The notes beneath the pieces were generated by a model, which did not search any database, was not told the DNA's origin, and saw only the letters and a program-made list of their open reading frames with translations. A stretch of DNA of 39,273 nt from Parapedobacter soli (GTDB lineage: Bacteria; Bacteroidota; Bacteroidia; Sphingobacteriales; Sphingobacteriaceae). Position numbers and translations under genes: made by a program. The stretch lies in contig NZ_JAMXAY010000043.1 in the NCBI RefSeq assembly GCF_025460835.1, positions 1 to 39,273 on the forward strand, in the 5' to 3' direction. Shown piece by piece: positions 8,596-16,391 of this stretch; within the stretch, counting starts at the first letter, position 1, and each line of letters opens with the position of its first letter.

Positions 8596-9558
8596 TCAGA
8601 TATCGCCATAAGCAGCCAATATCCTTTTGACAAGTTTGTGCCGCACCACATCGCCGCCACTGAGGTGAATAATATCGATCCCCTCAATGCCGTCAAGCAA
8701 CTTCAACGCCGTAGGCAAGCCCGACTGCTGTTTCTTGGGTAAATCAATTTGTGTGACATCCCCCGTAACGATAAACTTTGCGGTAGGCCCCATCCGTGTG
8801 AGGAACATCTTCACCTGCATATCGGTTGCATTCTGGGCTTCATCCAGTATAACGAAGCAGTTGTCCAAGGTACGGCCACGCATAAACGCCAACGGTGCTA
8901 CCTCGATTGTCCGGTTTTCTAGGAAAACCTTCAATTTCTCCGCAGGAATCATGTCATCCAGTGCATCGTAAAGCGGTCGAAGGTACGGGTCAACTTTTTC
9001 TTTCAGGTCGCCGGGCAGGAACCCGAGATTCTCACCCGCCTCTACCGCCGGCCTGGTGAGGATGATACGCCGCACCTCTTTATTTCGAAGGGCCCGGACC
9101 GCAAGTGCCACCGCAGTATAGGTTTTCCCGGTGCCGGCCGGTCCGATGGCAAATAAAATATCATTACGGACGATACTTTCCACCATTCGCCGTTGGTTTG
9201 CCGTCCGCGCTTTTACCACAATACCGTTGGGACCGAAAACGATAGGCTCCCCACCACCAGTAGCGACTACCTTTTCACCATTTTTCTTTGCGGCTTTCGC
9301 CTCTTTGGGAGATCCCAAAATCACTTCTACATCATTTGGGGTTAGGCTGTTATACCGCTCGATGTGCGAAACCACCCTATCGAACTGGGTTTTGAACAGC
9401 GCGATTTCCTGCTCATCGCCCAGCACTTTCACCTCATTACCCCTCGCCACAATCTTCAATTTCGGAAACTGCTTTTTGAACACTTCGAAATGTTCATTTT
9501 GCGCACCCCACAACATGGCGGGGTTTACATACTCCAACGTGATATTTAATTCGTTCAA
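8596..9558 (-). CDS. PhoH-like ATPase
   Basis: Cytoplasmic P-loop ATPase of the PhoH/YbeZ family, linked in other bacteria to RNA metabolism with YbeY. The 320-residue length is standard. Walker A is GPAGTGKT at 139-146 and Walker B is VILDEAQ at about 236-242, followed by 'TGDVTQIDLP'. The start codon is TTG at 9558: an in-frame stop lies three codons upstream and no ATG is near, while the N-terminus NELNIT matches the family, so a UUG start is the best reading. A strong promoter lies 77-107 nt upstream. ybeY is not adjacent. It is probably the first gene of the purC-his polycistron. Confidence 0.93.
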   Translation of the reverse strand: MNELNITLEYVNPAMLWGAQNEHFEVFKKQFPKLKIVARGNEVKVLGDEQEIALFKTQFDRVVSHIERYNSLTPNDVEVILGSPKEAKAAKKNGEKVVATGGGEPIVFGPNGIVVKARTANQRRMVESIVRNDILFAIGPAGTGKTYTAVALAVRALRNKEVRRIILTRPAVEAGENLGFLPGDLKEKVDPYLRPLYDALDDMIPAEKLKVFLENRTIEVAPLAFMRGRTLDNCFVILDEAQNATDMQVKMFLTRMGPTAKFIVTGDVTQIDLPKKQQSGLPTALKLLDGIEGIDIIHLSGGDVVRHKLVKRILAAYGDI

Positions 9559-9567
9559 ATTCGTTTA

Positions 9568-9633
9568 TCAGCTATCTACTTTTATTGTCGCACTGCTATC
9601 CATCATCGTTAAGCATGGCGCATCATACGGCAT
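9568..9633 (-). other. Possible leader ORF before phoH
   Basis: An open frame of 21 codons plus stop, beginning one base after the promoter -7 element and ending 9 nt before the TTG start of phoH. It has no recognisable motif. The first ATG may lie at or just before the transcription start, so it may not be translated; a pair of ATG codons lies further inside. Listed as a possibility only. Confidence 0.2.
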
Positions 9634-9634
9634 T

Positions 9635-9665
9635 CAAACTTAGATAAATTCCTTTTTATATGCAA
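9635..9665 (-). promoter_or_regulatory. Bacteroidota-type promoter for phoH and the downstream run
   Basis: TAAGTTTG at 9642-9635 (minus strand) preceded by 20 nt and then TTG at 9665-9663. This matches the Bacteroidota vegetative consensus (-33 TTG or TTTG, -7 TAnnTTTG). The same TTTATCTAAGTTTG string occurs in the promoter at 12985. No other promoter this good was found between here and the left edge on this strand, so it probably drives the purC-his cluster. Confidence 0.7.
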
Positions 9666-9670
9666 TATCG

Positions 9671-9693
9671 CCGGGTCATTTCCCATCGCCCGG
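9671..9693. terminator. Possible hairpin after the ABC exporter gene
   Basis: CCGGG and CCCGG arms with a 13-nt loop, between the ABC exporter stop (9702) and the phoH promoter. No T-run follows it in the direction of the exporter, only a short T-rich stretch on the other side. It may be a weak or bidirectional terminator. Confidence 0.3.
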
Positions 9694-9701
9694 TTTTGTT
9701 A

Positions 9702-11528
9702 CTATTTGACAGCCAGCTGCAATTGGTATAAATGGTGGTAGAGCCCTTCTCCTTTCCCCATAAGTGAATCGTGCGTGCCCGAGGCGACCACTTTACCCTC
9801 CTCGACCACGACAATTTGATCTGCCTCACGAATCGTAGACAACCGGTGGGCAATGATGATGGATGTACGCCCCTTCATCAGTTCTTCTAGCGCTTGCTGC
9901 ACTTGGCGTTCCGATTCGGAGTCAAGCGAAGAGGTGGCCTCATCGAGGATAAGTATGGCCGGGTCTTTTAGTAGCGCACGGGCGATGGCGATACGCTGGC
10001 GCTGTCCTCCCGATAATTTGACACCCCGCTCGCCAACCATGGTGTCGTACCCCTTCGGGAAGTCCATGATGAAGTCGTGGGCATTGGCACGTTGAGCTGC
10101 CGTGATAATTTCTTCCGCATCGGCATCAAGCCTGCCATATGCGATGTTTTCGCGGATGGTGCCGCCGAAGAGTAGCACGTCTTGCGGAACGATGGCCACT
10201 TGCCCGCGGATGTCGGTAAGCGGATAGTCGGCTGCCGCACGCCCATCGAACAGGATGCGCCCACTATCAGGCTTATAGAATTGCAGCACCAAAGCGGCGA
10301 TGGTTGATTTTCCCGTTCCACTTGGCCCCACTATTGCCAGCTTTTCACCCGCCCGTGCTTCAAAAGAAACGTTCTTCAAAACGGTGATTTCGCGGCGTGA
10401 TGGATAAGCAAAGGTAACATCTTCAAAGGCTACCGTGCCCTCGATAGGGTTTTCGATGGTCTTTTCGGTCTGCAGCAGTCCCGCATCTTCCTGTTGCTCA
10501 TCGAGGATTTCGATAACGCGCTCACTCGCACCAATAGCCTTTTGGATATTGGCATATAATTCAGGGAAACTACCCATGGAACCCGCCACAAATATAGAAT
10601 ATAAGATATAAGTGGTCAGGTCACCTACGGAAATGTCACCGGCAGACACCAGCGCAGACCCGTACCAAATAACGGCAACAACAGCACCAAACAGGCAGAA
10701 AATAATAAACGAGGCAAATATGCCCCGGTAAGTGGCGCCTTTTACAGCGATTTTGACCACCGACTGAAGCGACTTCGAATAGCGTGATGCTTCGTACGCC
10801 TCGTTGACAAAGGCTTTGACATTACTGATACCTTGCAACGTTTCCTGCACTACCGTGTTGGATTCGGCCAATTTATCTTGCGCCTGGCGCGAAAGGTTAC
10901 GGATGAACCGGCCGAATACTACGGCAATAACAACCAATATTGGCAAAATGCTCAAGTTTAGCAATGTTAACTTGCCAGATACCACAAACAGCAATGACAC
11001 ACCCCCGGTAAGGAGGATAATCTGCCTGATAAGTTCCGCAAATGTAGTGGTCATCGTATCTTGTATCTGCGACAGATCGGCCGATAAGCGGCTATTGAGC
11101 TCACCTACCCTTCTGTTGGAGAAAAAGTCGAGCGGCAACGTAATCAGGTTATGATAAGAATCGCGTCGGATATCTGCTAGTGATTTTTCGGCAACCTCCA
11201 CAAATAGACGGATACGGAAGAACGATACCAATGACTGGATGAATAAAATAACAAAAGAGATTACCCCGATGGTGCGGATATCGGCCGGCAGCCATTGGTA
11301 ACTCTGTTTATCCTGTGCGGCATCAATCATGGCACCCAGGAGCGCCGGAAATGTAAGTGCAGTAAGGCTCGACAGGAATAGGAAGACCATACCGATGACG
11401 AATTTACCACGATAGGGCCTCAGGTAGGCCAACAGTCTGCCTGCCTTTTTAAGTGTTGATTTTGTCAGCTTCGATTTGGGCAGGTCTTCCGATGGCGCGT
11501 GTCCACTGTTTAACCGTTGTCTTGCCAT
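9702..11528 (-). CDS. Half-size ABC exporter (MsbA/ABCB type)
   Basis: A 608-residue fusion of a six-helix transmembrane domain (about 40-330) and a nucleotide-binding domain (about 365-605). Walker A is GPSGTGKST at 401-409, the Q-loop is VPQD at 447-450, the signature LSGGQ lies at 505-509, Walker B is ILILDE at 525-530 and the H-loop is H561. Such proteins work as homodimers or heterodimers in the inner membrane and export lipids, peptides or drugs; the substrate cannot be read from sequence. A perfect 9-bp inverted repeat ends 2 nt before the ATG. It follows the coiled-coil membrane gene by 55 nt on the same strand. Confidence 0.95.
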   Translation of the reverse strand: MARQRLNSGHAPSEDLPKSKLTKSTLKKAGRLLAYLRPYRGKFVIGMVFLFLSSLTALTFPALLGAMIDAAQDKQSYQWLPADIRTIGVISFVILFIQSLVSFFRIRLFVEVAEKSLADIRRDSYHNLITLPLDFFSNRRVGELNSRLSADLSQIQDTMTTTFAELIRQIILLTGGVSLLFVVSGKLTLLNLSILPILVVIAVVFGRFIRNLSRQAQDKLAESNTVVQETLQGISNVKAFVNEAYEASRYSKSLQSVVKIAVKGATYRGIFASFIIFCLFGAVVAVIWYGSALVSAGDISVGDLTTYILYSIFVAGSMGSFPELYANIQKAIGASERVIEILDEQQEDAGLLQTEKTIENPIEGTVAFEDVTFAYPSRREITVLKNVSFEARAGEKLAIVGPSGTGKSTIAALVLQFYKPDSGRILFDGRAAADYPLTDIRGQVAIVPQDVLLFGGTIRENIAYGRLDADAEEIITAAQRANAHDFIMDFPKGYDTMVGERGVKLSGGQRQRIAIARALLKDPAILILDEATSSLDSESERQVQQALEELMKGRTSIIIAHRLSTIREADQIVVVEEGKVVASGTHDSLMGKGEGLYHHLYQLQLAVK

Positions 11529-11530
11529 GT

Positions 11531-11551
11531 CCTATAATTAAAAATTATAGG
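11531..11551. promoter_or_regulatory. Perfect inverted repeat in the ABC exporter leader
   Basis: CCTATAATT-AAA-AATTATAGG: two perfect 9-nt arms around a 3-nt centre, ending 2 nt before the start codon of the exporter. A TACTTTTG that fits the -7 consensus lies just upstream at 11561-11554 on the minus strand. If that is the promoter, the transcript would begin inside or next to the palindrome. It could be a repressor operator or a 5' hairpin limiting translation. No convincing -33 element accompanies it. Confidence 0.6.
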
Positions 11552-11583
11552 GGCAAAAGTATAGACAATAATATTGCCGGGTA

Positions 11584-12126
11584 TCATGTTTTCGTCAATT
11601 TTTGGCGGCGGAGGACTAAAAAAATGGCCATCCCAGCGGCAGCCGCACCCAAAAGCAGGAGTAAGCCCCGGTCCCGCCGATTGGATTTTTCGAGTTTATC
11701 GATTTCCGCGGTCAGGCGCTCCTGTTCGCGCTGCAACTTGCTGATGGTTTTTATGTATCCGTTTATACGTCCATCAAATTCGGTCGCTTGCTGTGCTATC
11801 TGTGAATTTTCGAAATCCTTATAATCCAGCAGCATCTTCGTTTCCCGAAAAATACCGTTATCCGTGAGGACGATCTGTTTCAATATATCGATCGATGCCT
11901 GCATATCTTTTTTGGTCTTCAACCCGAAGATTCCGGTACGTTGTTTAAGACTCTCGTCGAATTGGCCAAAGCGGGCACTGCGTTGCTGGAGCAACTCATT
12001 TACTTTTTGGCGCTGGGCTTCATAACCGGAGGAATCTGAAGTGGAGGGCTGGGAAAACGCGGTTGTTGAGCAAAACACCAACACGCCAACTAGCCAGCCC
12101 ATCTGGGCAAGATTAAAAAATCGCAT
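11584..12126 (-). CDS. Exported coiled-coil protein with C-terminal membrane anchor
   Basis: A 180-residue protein that I do not recognise. It has an N-terminal signal peptide (about 1-25, cleavage likely after AFSQ or just before), a long charged helical middle rich in Q, E and K (about 40-150) with a clear coiled-coil pattern from about 125 to 150, a single hydrophobic helix at about 155-172 and a short basic tail RRQKLTK. The likely topology is periplasmic coiled coil with a cytoplasmic tail. It lies 53 nt after the SAM hydrolase-family gene and 55 nt before the ABC exporter, so it may be co-transcribed with both. A role as an accessory to the exporter is possible but unsupported. Confidence 0.75.
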   Translation of the reverse strand: MRFFNLAQMGWLVGVLVFCSTTAFSQPSTSDSSGYEAQRQKVNELLQQRSARFGQFDESLKQRTGIFGLKTKKDMQASIDILKQIVLTDNGIFRETKMLLDYKDFENSQIAQQATEFDGRINGYIKTISKLQREQERLTAEIDKLEKSNRRDRGLLLLLGAAAAGMAIFLVLRRQKLTKT

Positions 12127-12179
12127 AGGAATTTGCGGTCAAAAAACGGACCAATATTGCACTTACCTGGATACCACGG

Positions 12180-12968
12180 CTACTTACCAAACTCCAAGCG
12201 GATGATGTCGCCTTTATTGAGACCCAAGAGGCCACTCGCGTTGCCTTTATTGATGGCTATTTCGAGGTGATTGCTAATACCGAATAAACAAAGCTTCTCT
12301 CCCTCAGGCACGTCGTTGTAATGCCAGCTCATCTGATCAATGGTCTCGTTGCGCCTGAAATGCAGGGTGAAACTCCGTCCCCGCTGCACTTGGTTAAAAA
12401 GCTCCTTACTGATATTACTGATCACATTGCCGAATGAGTCGACAAAGACAACACTCCCCCGCAGACTGTCCTTCTCGACCACAGGCTGTACCAGTGTCCG
12501 GTCAACTAGCTTACTGACGGGATCACCGACGTCGGCTAACTTTCCCCCTTTCGCCAAAATACACGCTGCCTTAGCAAAAATATCGGTCAACGGGAAATGC
12601 AGGTACTTCAGATCCTGTATGATATTCAACTCCACGGCTTCATCGGGCAAACCGCCATCCAATATCAGCGAGAAAATACCATTGTCGGCACCCACGAAAT
12701 AATGCCCCCTGTAAGCTAGGGCAAGGTAGCGGGTGTCTTCGTTAAATACCGAATCAATTCCGATGAGATGAACGGTCTTATTGGGAAAATACGGATAAGC
12801 ATTTTTCAGCACAAATGCAGCATACTGGATATCAAAGGGCGGGATGTCGTGGGATATATCGATAAGCCGCACGGCTGGGAATTGGCTGATGATACTCCCC
12901 TTCAGTGCCGCTTGGTAAAAATCCTTATGTCCTAAATCTGTTGTTAAGGTAACGACTCCCATACCCAT
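12180..12968 (-). CDS. SAM hydrolase / SAM hydroxide adenosyltransferase family protein (DUF62)
   Basis: A 262-residue protein of the family that includes fluorinase, chlorinase and SAM hydroxide adenosyltransferase. Family features are TLTTDLG with D11, 'RLIDISHDI' (34-42), the 'YFVGADNGI' block (90-98) and a C-terminal beta domain with 'GSVVFVDSFGNVISNIS'. Canonical members carry an Asp-Arg-His triad. Here D72 and R80 can be aligned (HLIGIDSVFNEDTR), but the FHGRD motif is replaced by FPLTD (125-129), so the triad histidine is missing. I recall the same change in other Bacteroidota members. Activity on SAM is therefore uncertain. ATG codons at 12968 and 12962 are both possible starts; a strong promoter lies just upstream. 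Confidence 0.88.
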   Translation of the reverse strand: MGMGVVTLTTDLGHKDFYQAALKGSIISQFPAVRLIDISHDIPPFDIQYAAFVLKNAYPYFPNKTVHLIGIDSVFNEDTRYLALAYRGHYFVGADNGIFSLILDGGLPDEAVELNIIQDLKYLHFPLTDIFAKAACILAKGGKLADVGDPVSKLVDRTLVQPVVEKDSLRGSVVFVDSFGNVISNISKELFNQVQRGRSFTLHFRRNETIDQMSWHYNDVPEGEKLCLFGISNHLEIAINKGNASGLLGLNKGDIIRLEFGK

Positions 12969-12984
12969 GTTTCTTGAACAGTTG

Positions 12985-13015
12985 CAAACTTAGATAAAGT
13001 TGCTATTATATCCAA
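12985..13015 (-). promoter_or_regulatory. Promoter for the SAM hydrolase-family gene
   Basis: TAAGTTTG at 12992-12985 (minus strand), 20 nt, then TTG at 13015-13013. The start codon follows 16 nt after the -7 element. The string TTTATCTAAGTTTG is identical to that before phoH. It lies in the divergent region shared with the plus-strand RmlD-like gene. Confidence 0.7.
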
Positions 13016-13077
13016 TTTATGCAATCAGCCACGGATTGCCTCTGCGCCGTATCCTGCAGGAAAAACAAAACTATCGT

Positions 13078-13085
13078 TATCTTTG
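13078..13085 (+). promoter_or_regulatory. Candidate -7 element for the RmlD-like gene
   Basis: TATCTTTG fits TAnnTTTG and lies 50 nt before the ATG at 13136. No clear TTG is found 19-20 nt further upstream, so the promoter is only half supported. Confidence 0.4.
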
Positions 13086-13135
13086 CCCTCGACTACCCCA
13101 CAAAGGTATTTTTTCAATAATCCAAACGCTGTCTG

Positions 13136-14086
13136 ATGACCTCCACACAATCAACAAAAAGAATCCTCGTAACGGGAAGCAACGGCCTCCTTGGCCAAAA
13201 AATAACGGATCTGGCACTCCTAAATGATAACGTGGCATTGATAGCTACCTCTCGCGGTCCGAACCGCCACCCTGAAAAAAACGGCTATACATATGTCGAT
13301 TTGGATATCCTCGACGGCGACCGGCTTCGGAAGGTGATAACCGAGCACCATCCGCACACCATCATCAATACCGCTGCCATGACCAATGTCGATGCCTGCG
13401 AACATGACCCCGAAGGGTGCCGGAAGCTAAATATCGATGCGGTGAGCAGCTTGGTAGCACTGTGCGAGGAATTCGGCATCCACCTAATCCACCTCTCCAC
13501 CGACTTCATCTTCGACGGGAAATCCGGTCCTTATGCCGAGGATGCTCCACCTAATCCGTTAAGCCTTTATGGCCAGAGTAAACTGGATGCAGAAGAGATT
13601 ATCCGGCAGTCCACCTGCAAGTGGACTATCCTACGCACCATACTGGTATATGGCGTAGTCGCCGATATGAGCCGTAGCAATATCGTATTGTGGGCAAAGG
13701 GAGCGCTGGAAAAAGGACAGCCGCTGAATGTAGTCGACGACCAATGGCGCATGCCGACGCTAGCGGAGGACCTAGCCCAAGCCTGTATCCTGGCAGCTAC
13801 CAAGGAAGCTGAGGGCATATTCCATATTTCGGGAAACGATATGTTCGCCATCGACGAGCTTGTCGCCGCTGTGGCAGATTTCTGGAAGCTCGACAGTTCA
13901 CTTATACACCGGGTAAGTTCCAGCACCCTCAGCCAGGCAGCGCCCCGCCCCGCCAGAACGGGTTTTGTATTGGATAAGGCACGCCACATACTGGGATACA
14001 AGCCCCGAAGCTTCAATGAAGGGCTCGCTATCGTAGACCAGCAACTCCTAAAAAAATCCCAAACGGATAACGCAAACAAAAAATAA
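13136..14086 (+). CDS. RmlD-like NAD(P)-dependent sugar nucleotide reductase (extended SDR)
   Basis: A 316-residue extended short-chain dehydrogenase of the dTDP-4-dehydrorhamnose reductase type. The Rossmann motif TGSNGLLG is at 13-20, 'NTAAMTNVDACE' resembles the RmlD substrate loop, STDFIFDG lies at 121-128 and the catalytic Y145-x3-K149 is in YGQSK. RmlD reduces the 4-keto group of a dTDP-sugar. However, no rmlA, rmlB or rmlC is nearby, and Bacteroidota have many RmlD paralogues of unknown substrate, so a specific symbol is not justified. It is one of only two plus-strand genes, divergent from the SAM hydrolase-family gene, and ends 15 nt before the thioesterase ATG. Confidence 0.88.
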   Translation: MTSTQSTKRILVTGSNGLLGQKITDLALLNDNVALIATSRGPNRHPEKNGYTYVDLDILDGDRLRKVITEHHPHTIINTAAMTNVDACEHDPEGCRKLNIDAVSSLVALCEEFGIHLIHLSTDFIFDGKSGPYAEDAPPNPLSLYGQSKLDAEEIIRQSTCKWTILRTILVYGVVADMSRSNIVLWAKGALEKGQPLNVVDDQWRMPTLAEDLAQACILAATKEAEGIFHISGNDMFAIDELVAAVADFWKLDSSLIHRVSSSTLSQAAPRPARTGFVLDKARHILGYKPRSFNEGLAIVDQQLLKKSQTDNANKK

Positions 14087-14089
14087 TCC

Positions 14090-14097
14090 CATCTTTG
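14090..14097 (+). promoter_or_regulatory. Candidate -7 element directly before the thioesterase start
   Basis: CATCTTTG, one base from TAnnTTTG, ending 4 nt before the ATG at 14102. The spacing would make the transcript leaderless or nearly so. There is no clear -33 element. Confidence 0.35.
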
Positions 14098-14101
14098 CAG
14101 C

Positions 14102-14626
14102 ATGAATGAAAAATTTGCCCATGAGTCGCACACCATCATGAATGAGCTGGTCCTCCCCAACGACACCAATACACTAAATAACCTCATGGGAGGGCGCCTA
14201 CTGCACTGGATGGACATCGCTGCTGCAATTTCAGCCCAAAAACATTGCAACAGTATTGTTGTCACTGCCTCGGTGGATAATGTATCTTTCAAACACCCCA
14301 TCAAGCTGGGAGACGTAATCAGTATCGAAGCCCAAGTGACCCGCGCTTTCAACACGTCCGTTGAAGTACGGCTGGTTGTATGGGCACAAAATATCCCCTC
14401 AGGCACACGTGTCAAATCAAATGAAGCGTTCTACACACTCGTCGCCATAGACAAGCAAGGCATGACGACCGCGGTTCCCCGGCTGATTCCGACGACAGAT
14501 GAGGAAAAAACACTATACAATGAGGCCCTCCAACGACGGGAGCTACGGCTCGTCCTCGCGGGGAAACTGAAACCTAAGGACGCAAAAGAACTCCAGAATT
14601 TATTTAAGGAGGTGGTGAAAGACTGA
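14102..14626 (+). CDS. Acyl-CoA thioesterase (single hotdog domain, YciA/BACH type)
   Basis: A 174-residue hotdog protein that hydrolyses acyl-CoA to free acid and CoA. The family motif N-x-L-x-N-L-M-G-G-R-L-L-H-W-M-D runs from N23 to D38, with the catalytic Asp at D38. The strand 'VDNVSFKHPIKLGDVISIEAQV' is characteristic of acyl-CoA hydrolases of the BACH type. It is cytoplasmic and normally hexameric. A C-terminal tail of about 45 charged residues follows the domain. It ends 10 nt from the stop of the convergent small membrane gene. Confidence 0.92.
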   Translation: MNEKFAHESHTIMNELVLPNDTNTLNNLMGGRLLHWMDIAAAISAQKHCNSIVVTASVDNVSFKHPIKLGDVISIEAQVTRAFNTSVEVRLVVWAQNIPSGTRVKSNEAFYTLVAIDKQGMTTAVPRLIPTTDEEKTLYNEALQRRELRLVLAGKLKPKDAKELQNLFKEVVKD

Positions 14627-14636
14627 GGTGAAGAAC

Positions 14637-14849
14637 CTAACGCCGCCGTGGGATAACCAGTAACACTACGCCAGCCACCAAGATTGCGCCACCAACATAC
14701 GGCGGCCAATTGACGTGCTCTTTTTTATCTGCCGTGATTTCCAGCGAGCCGATATCCACTACTTTCTCTTTCTTAGTGTATGAAAAACCGGTCCACACCA
14801 GCATGATTATCCCTACTATTACCAAAATAATTCCGATTGATTTTGCCAT
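14637..14849 (-). CDS. Small membrane protein with two transmembrane helices
   Basis: A 70-residue protein with helix 1 at about 4-23, a short polar loop rich in K and E (about 26-48) and helix 2 at about 50-66, ending in RRR. The arrangement resembles small DUF3185-like membrane proteins, but I cannot assign it firmly. It is convergent with the thioesterase, and 93 nt separate its ATG from the DUF1080 stop. No function is proposed. Confidence 0.7.
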   Translation of the reverse strand: MAKSIGIILVIVGIIMLVWTGFSYTKKEKVVDIGSLEITADKKEHVNWPPYVGGAILVAGVVLLVIPRRR

Positions 14850-14942
14850 GCGATTTGTATTTAATCATCCAACAAAACCAATCGGAAAATGTTTGAACAG
14901 GGTTGCCGGTCTATCGGTAGCCGCTCTAGTATGTGCAGTTAA

Positions 14943-15947
14943 CTATTTCGCCGGGATCACGGTAATCTTGCGGAATGTAACCCCGGTATGGTCGCCCTGG
15001 ATATAAATAGGGCCAGGCTCACCTTCATGGCTATCCAGCGCACCGCCGGTAATGCCCGGAATCTCTTGGTTGCTAATAATCGTTTTACCGTTGGCTACTA
15101 TTGTAACCATACGCCCACGGAGGGTAATTTCATATTTGTTCCACTCGTTGGGGCCCAATGTTGCCATTTCACTAGGCGATAAGAACCCATAGACACCACC
15201 GAAATACAACGATCCCGGATGTCTGTCTTTCGGGGAATCTTCAATCTGTACTTCATAGCGCCCGCGCAAATAAATACCCGAGTTGGCTCCCTCGGTGTAA
15301 CGGAATTCGGCAATCAGCTTGAAATCTTCAAACTGCTGTTCACTGATCAGGTTGGCACCTGTTCCCTTATTGATCAGCAAACCATTTTCCACCACCCACT
15401 GGCTATTCTCACCAGAGGTCTTCCATCCCGTCAAATCCGTACCGTTGAAGAGCTCGATGGGGTCACCCCATTGCACATCACCCGTTCTAACCAAATAAGG
15501 CGCTTTCACACCCGTAAAATCAAACGTATTCCCCTTATTGGTCGTGATGGTACCTTTGATACCATTATCGGTCAATTGCCCTTCAATCGTAAAAAAGCCA
15601 CTGCCACCTTCCCACTGCGGCGGAATCTGGAAGGAGAACACTCCGTCTTGGAGGGTGATATGTGAAACCGGGCGGCTACTACCCGCATCTGCAACGAAAG
15701 CACCTACCAACACGTCAAAGCCCGACAGCTTGACTTCCAACCACGAGGGTACTTCTTTGCCCTCTTTATTTACAGTAAGATCCCAGCGTCCGATCAGCCC
15801 TTCCGCTTCTTCGGGCACCACCTGCGTAGCCGCATTATGTATTTCTTCTTCCTGTTTCTGCATGGTAGTTCCGTTATTGCATGAAATCAATCCCGCCGTA
15901 AACAAACAAAACAACGGGCCGCATATTACATATCTCTTCATCATCAT
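14943..15947 (-). CDS. DUF1080 (3-keto-disaccharide hydrolase family) lipoprotein
   Basis: A probable lipoprotein of 334 residues. The frame opens at 15965 with TTG, but three consecutive ATG codons begin at 15947, and starting there gives a normal lipoprotein signal with lipobox LISC and C23 as the acylated residue. The C-terminal half (about 150-334) is the concanavalin-like DUF1080 domain: 'PIELFNGTDLTGWK', then 'NSGIYLRGRYEVQIED', then 'GPIYIQGDHTGVTFRKI'. The N-terminal half (about 50-150) is a small beta domain ('GRWDLTV... VSHITLQDGVFSFQI'). Some family members hydrolyse 3-keto-glycosides, but no glucoside 3-dehydrogenase is adjacent, so activity is unproven. It follows the EVE gene by 23 nt. 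Confidence 0.87.
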   Translation of the reverse strand: MMMKRYVICGPLFCLFTAGLISCNNGTTMQKQEEEIHNAATQVVPEEAEGLIGRWDLTVNKEGKEVPSWLEVKLSGFDVLVGAFVADAGSSRPVSHITLQDGVFSFQIPPQWEGGSGFFTIEGQLTDNGIKGTITTNKGNTFDFTGVKAPYLVRTGDVQWGDPIELFNGTDLTGWKTSGENSQWVVENGLLINKGTGANLISEQQFEDFKLIAEFRYTEGANSGIYLRGRYEVQIEDSPKDRHPGSLYFGGVYGFLSPSEMATLGPNEWNKYEITLRGRMVTIVANGKTIISNQEIPGITGGALDSHEGEPGPIYIQGDHTGVTFRKITVIPAK

Positions 15948-15970
15948 TAAGGTTAAAATTTTCAACGGGA

Positions 15971-16390
15971 CTAATCTACAAAATTTTCGGTGCCAAGTGC
16001 TACGATGCGGTCAAACTCCTCCCGCTTGAGTGGCATAACGGACAAGCGGCCCTGACGCACCAGTGCAACATCCTGTAGCAGTGGGTCTGCCTTGATGGTT
16101 TCGAGCGTAACCGGTTTTTTCAATGTCTCGACAGGTGCCAGATCCACCACTACCCAGCGCTCATCAGCCGTGGTGGGGTCTTGGTAGGCTTCCGTCACCA
16201 CCTTTGCTATCCCTACCACTTCCTTGCCCTCATTACTATGGTAAAACAACACCAGATCCCCTTTTTTCATAGCCTGCAAATTGTTACGGGCTTGGTAATT
16301 GCGCACACCGTCCCAAAACGTCTGCTTATCAGCGAGAAACTGCTGCCAGCTGTATTTGAATGGTTCCGATTTCACTAAAAAATAGTTCAT
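15971..16390 (-). CDS. EVE-domain protein (modified-base reader fold)
   Basis: A 139-residue protein consisting of one EVE domain, the PUA-like fold related to YTH and to thymocyte nuclear protein 1. Typical motifs are the N-terminal 'YFLVKSEPFKYSW', the core 'WDGVRNYQARNNL', and 'GDLVLFYHSN'. EVE domains bind modified bases in DNA or RNA, and in bacteria they often pair with restriction, toxin or RNA-modifying genes. No such partner is adjacent here, and this stand-alone form is widespread in Bacteroidota, so a housekeeping role is more likely. A period-7 repeat lies directly before its ATG. Confidence 0.92.
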   Translation of the reverse strand: MNYFLVKSEPFKYSWQQFLADKQTFWDGVRNYQARNNLQAMKKGDLVLFYHSNEGKEVVGIAKVVTEAYQDPTTADERWVVVDLAPVETLKKPVTLETIKADPLLQDVALVRQGRLSVMPLKREEFDRIVALGTENFVD

Positions 16391-16391
16391 T

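Noticed and set aside
13567-14415. A 282-codon open frame on the minus strand opposite the RmlD-like and thioesterase genes
   Set aside because: It is antisense to two genes with clear family motifs and its own translation shows no domain, only serine- and leucine-rich composition expected from a shadow frame.
14943-15947. DUF1080 protein as part of a 3-keto-glycoside pathway with the locus at the right
   Set aside because: It is separated from that locus by the EVE, gldC and helicase genes, and no glucoside 3-dehydrogenase is adjacent.
15971-16390. EVE protein as part of a defence island
   Set aside because: Its neighbours are GldC and a DUF1080 lipoprotein; no restriction, nuclease or toxin gene is near.
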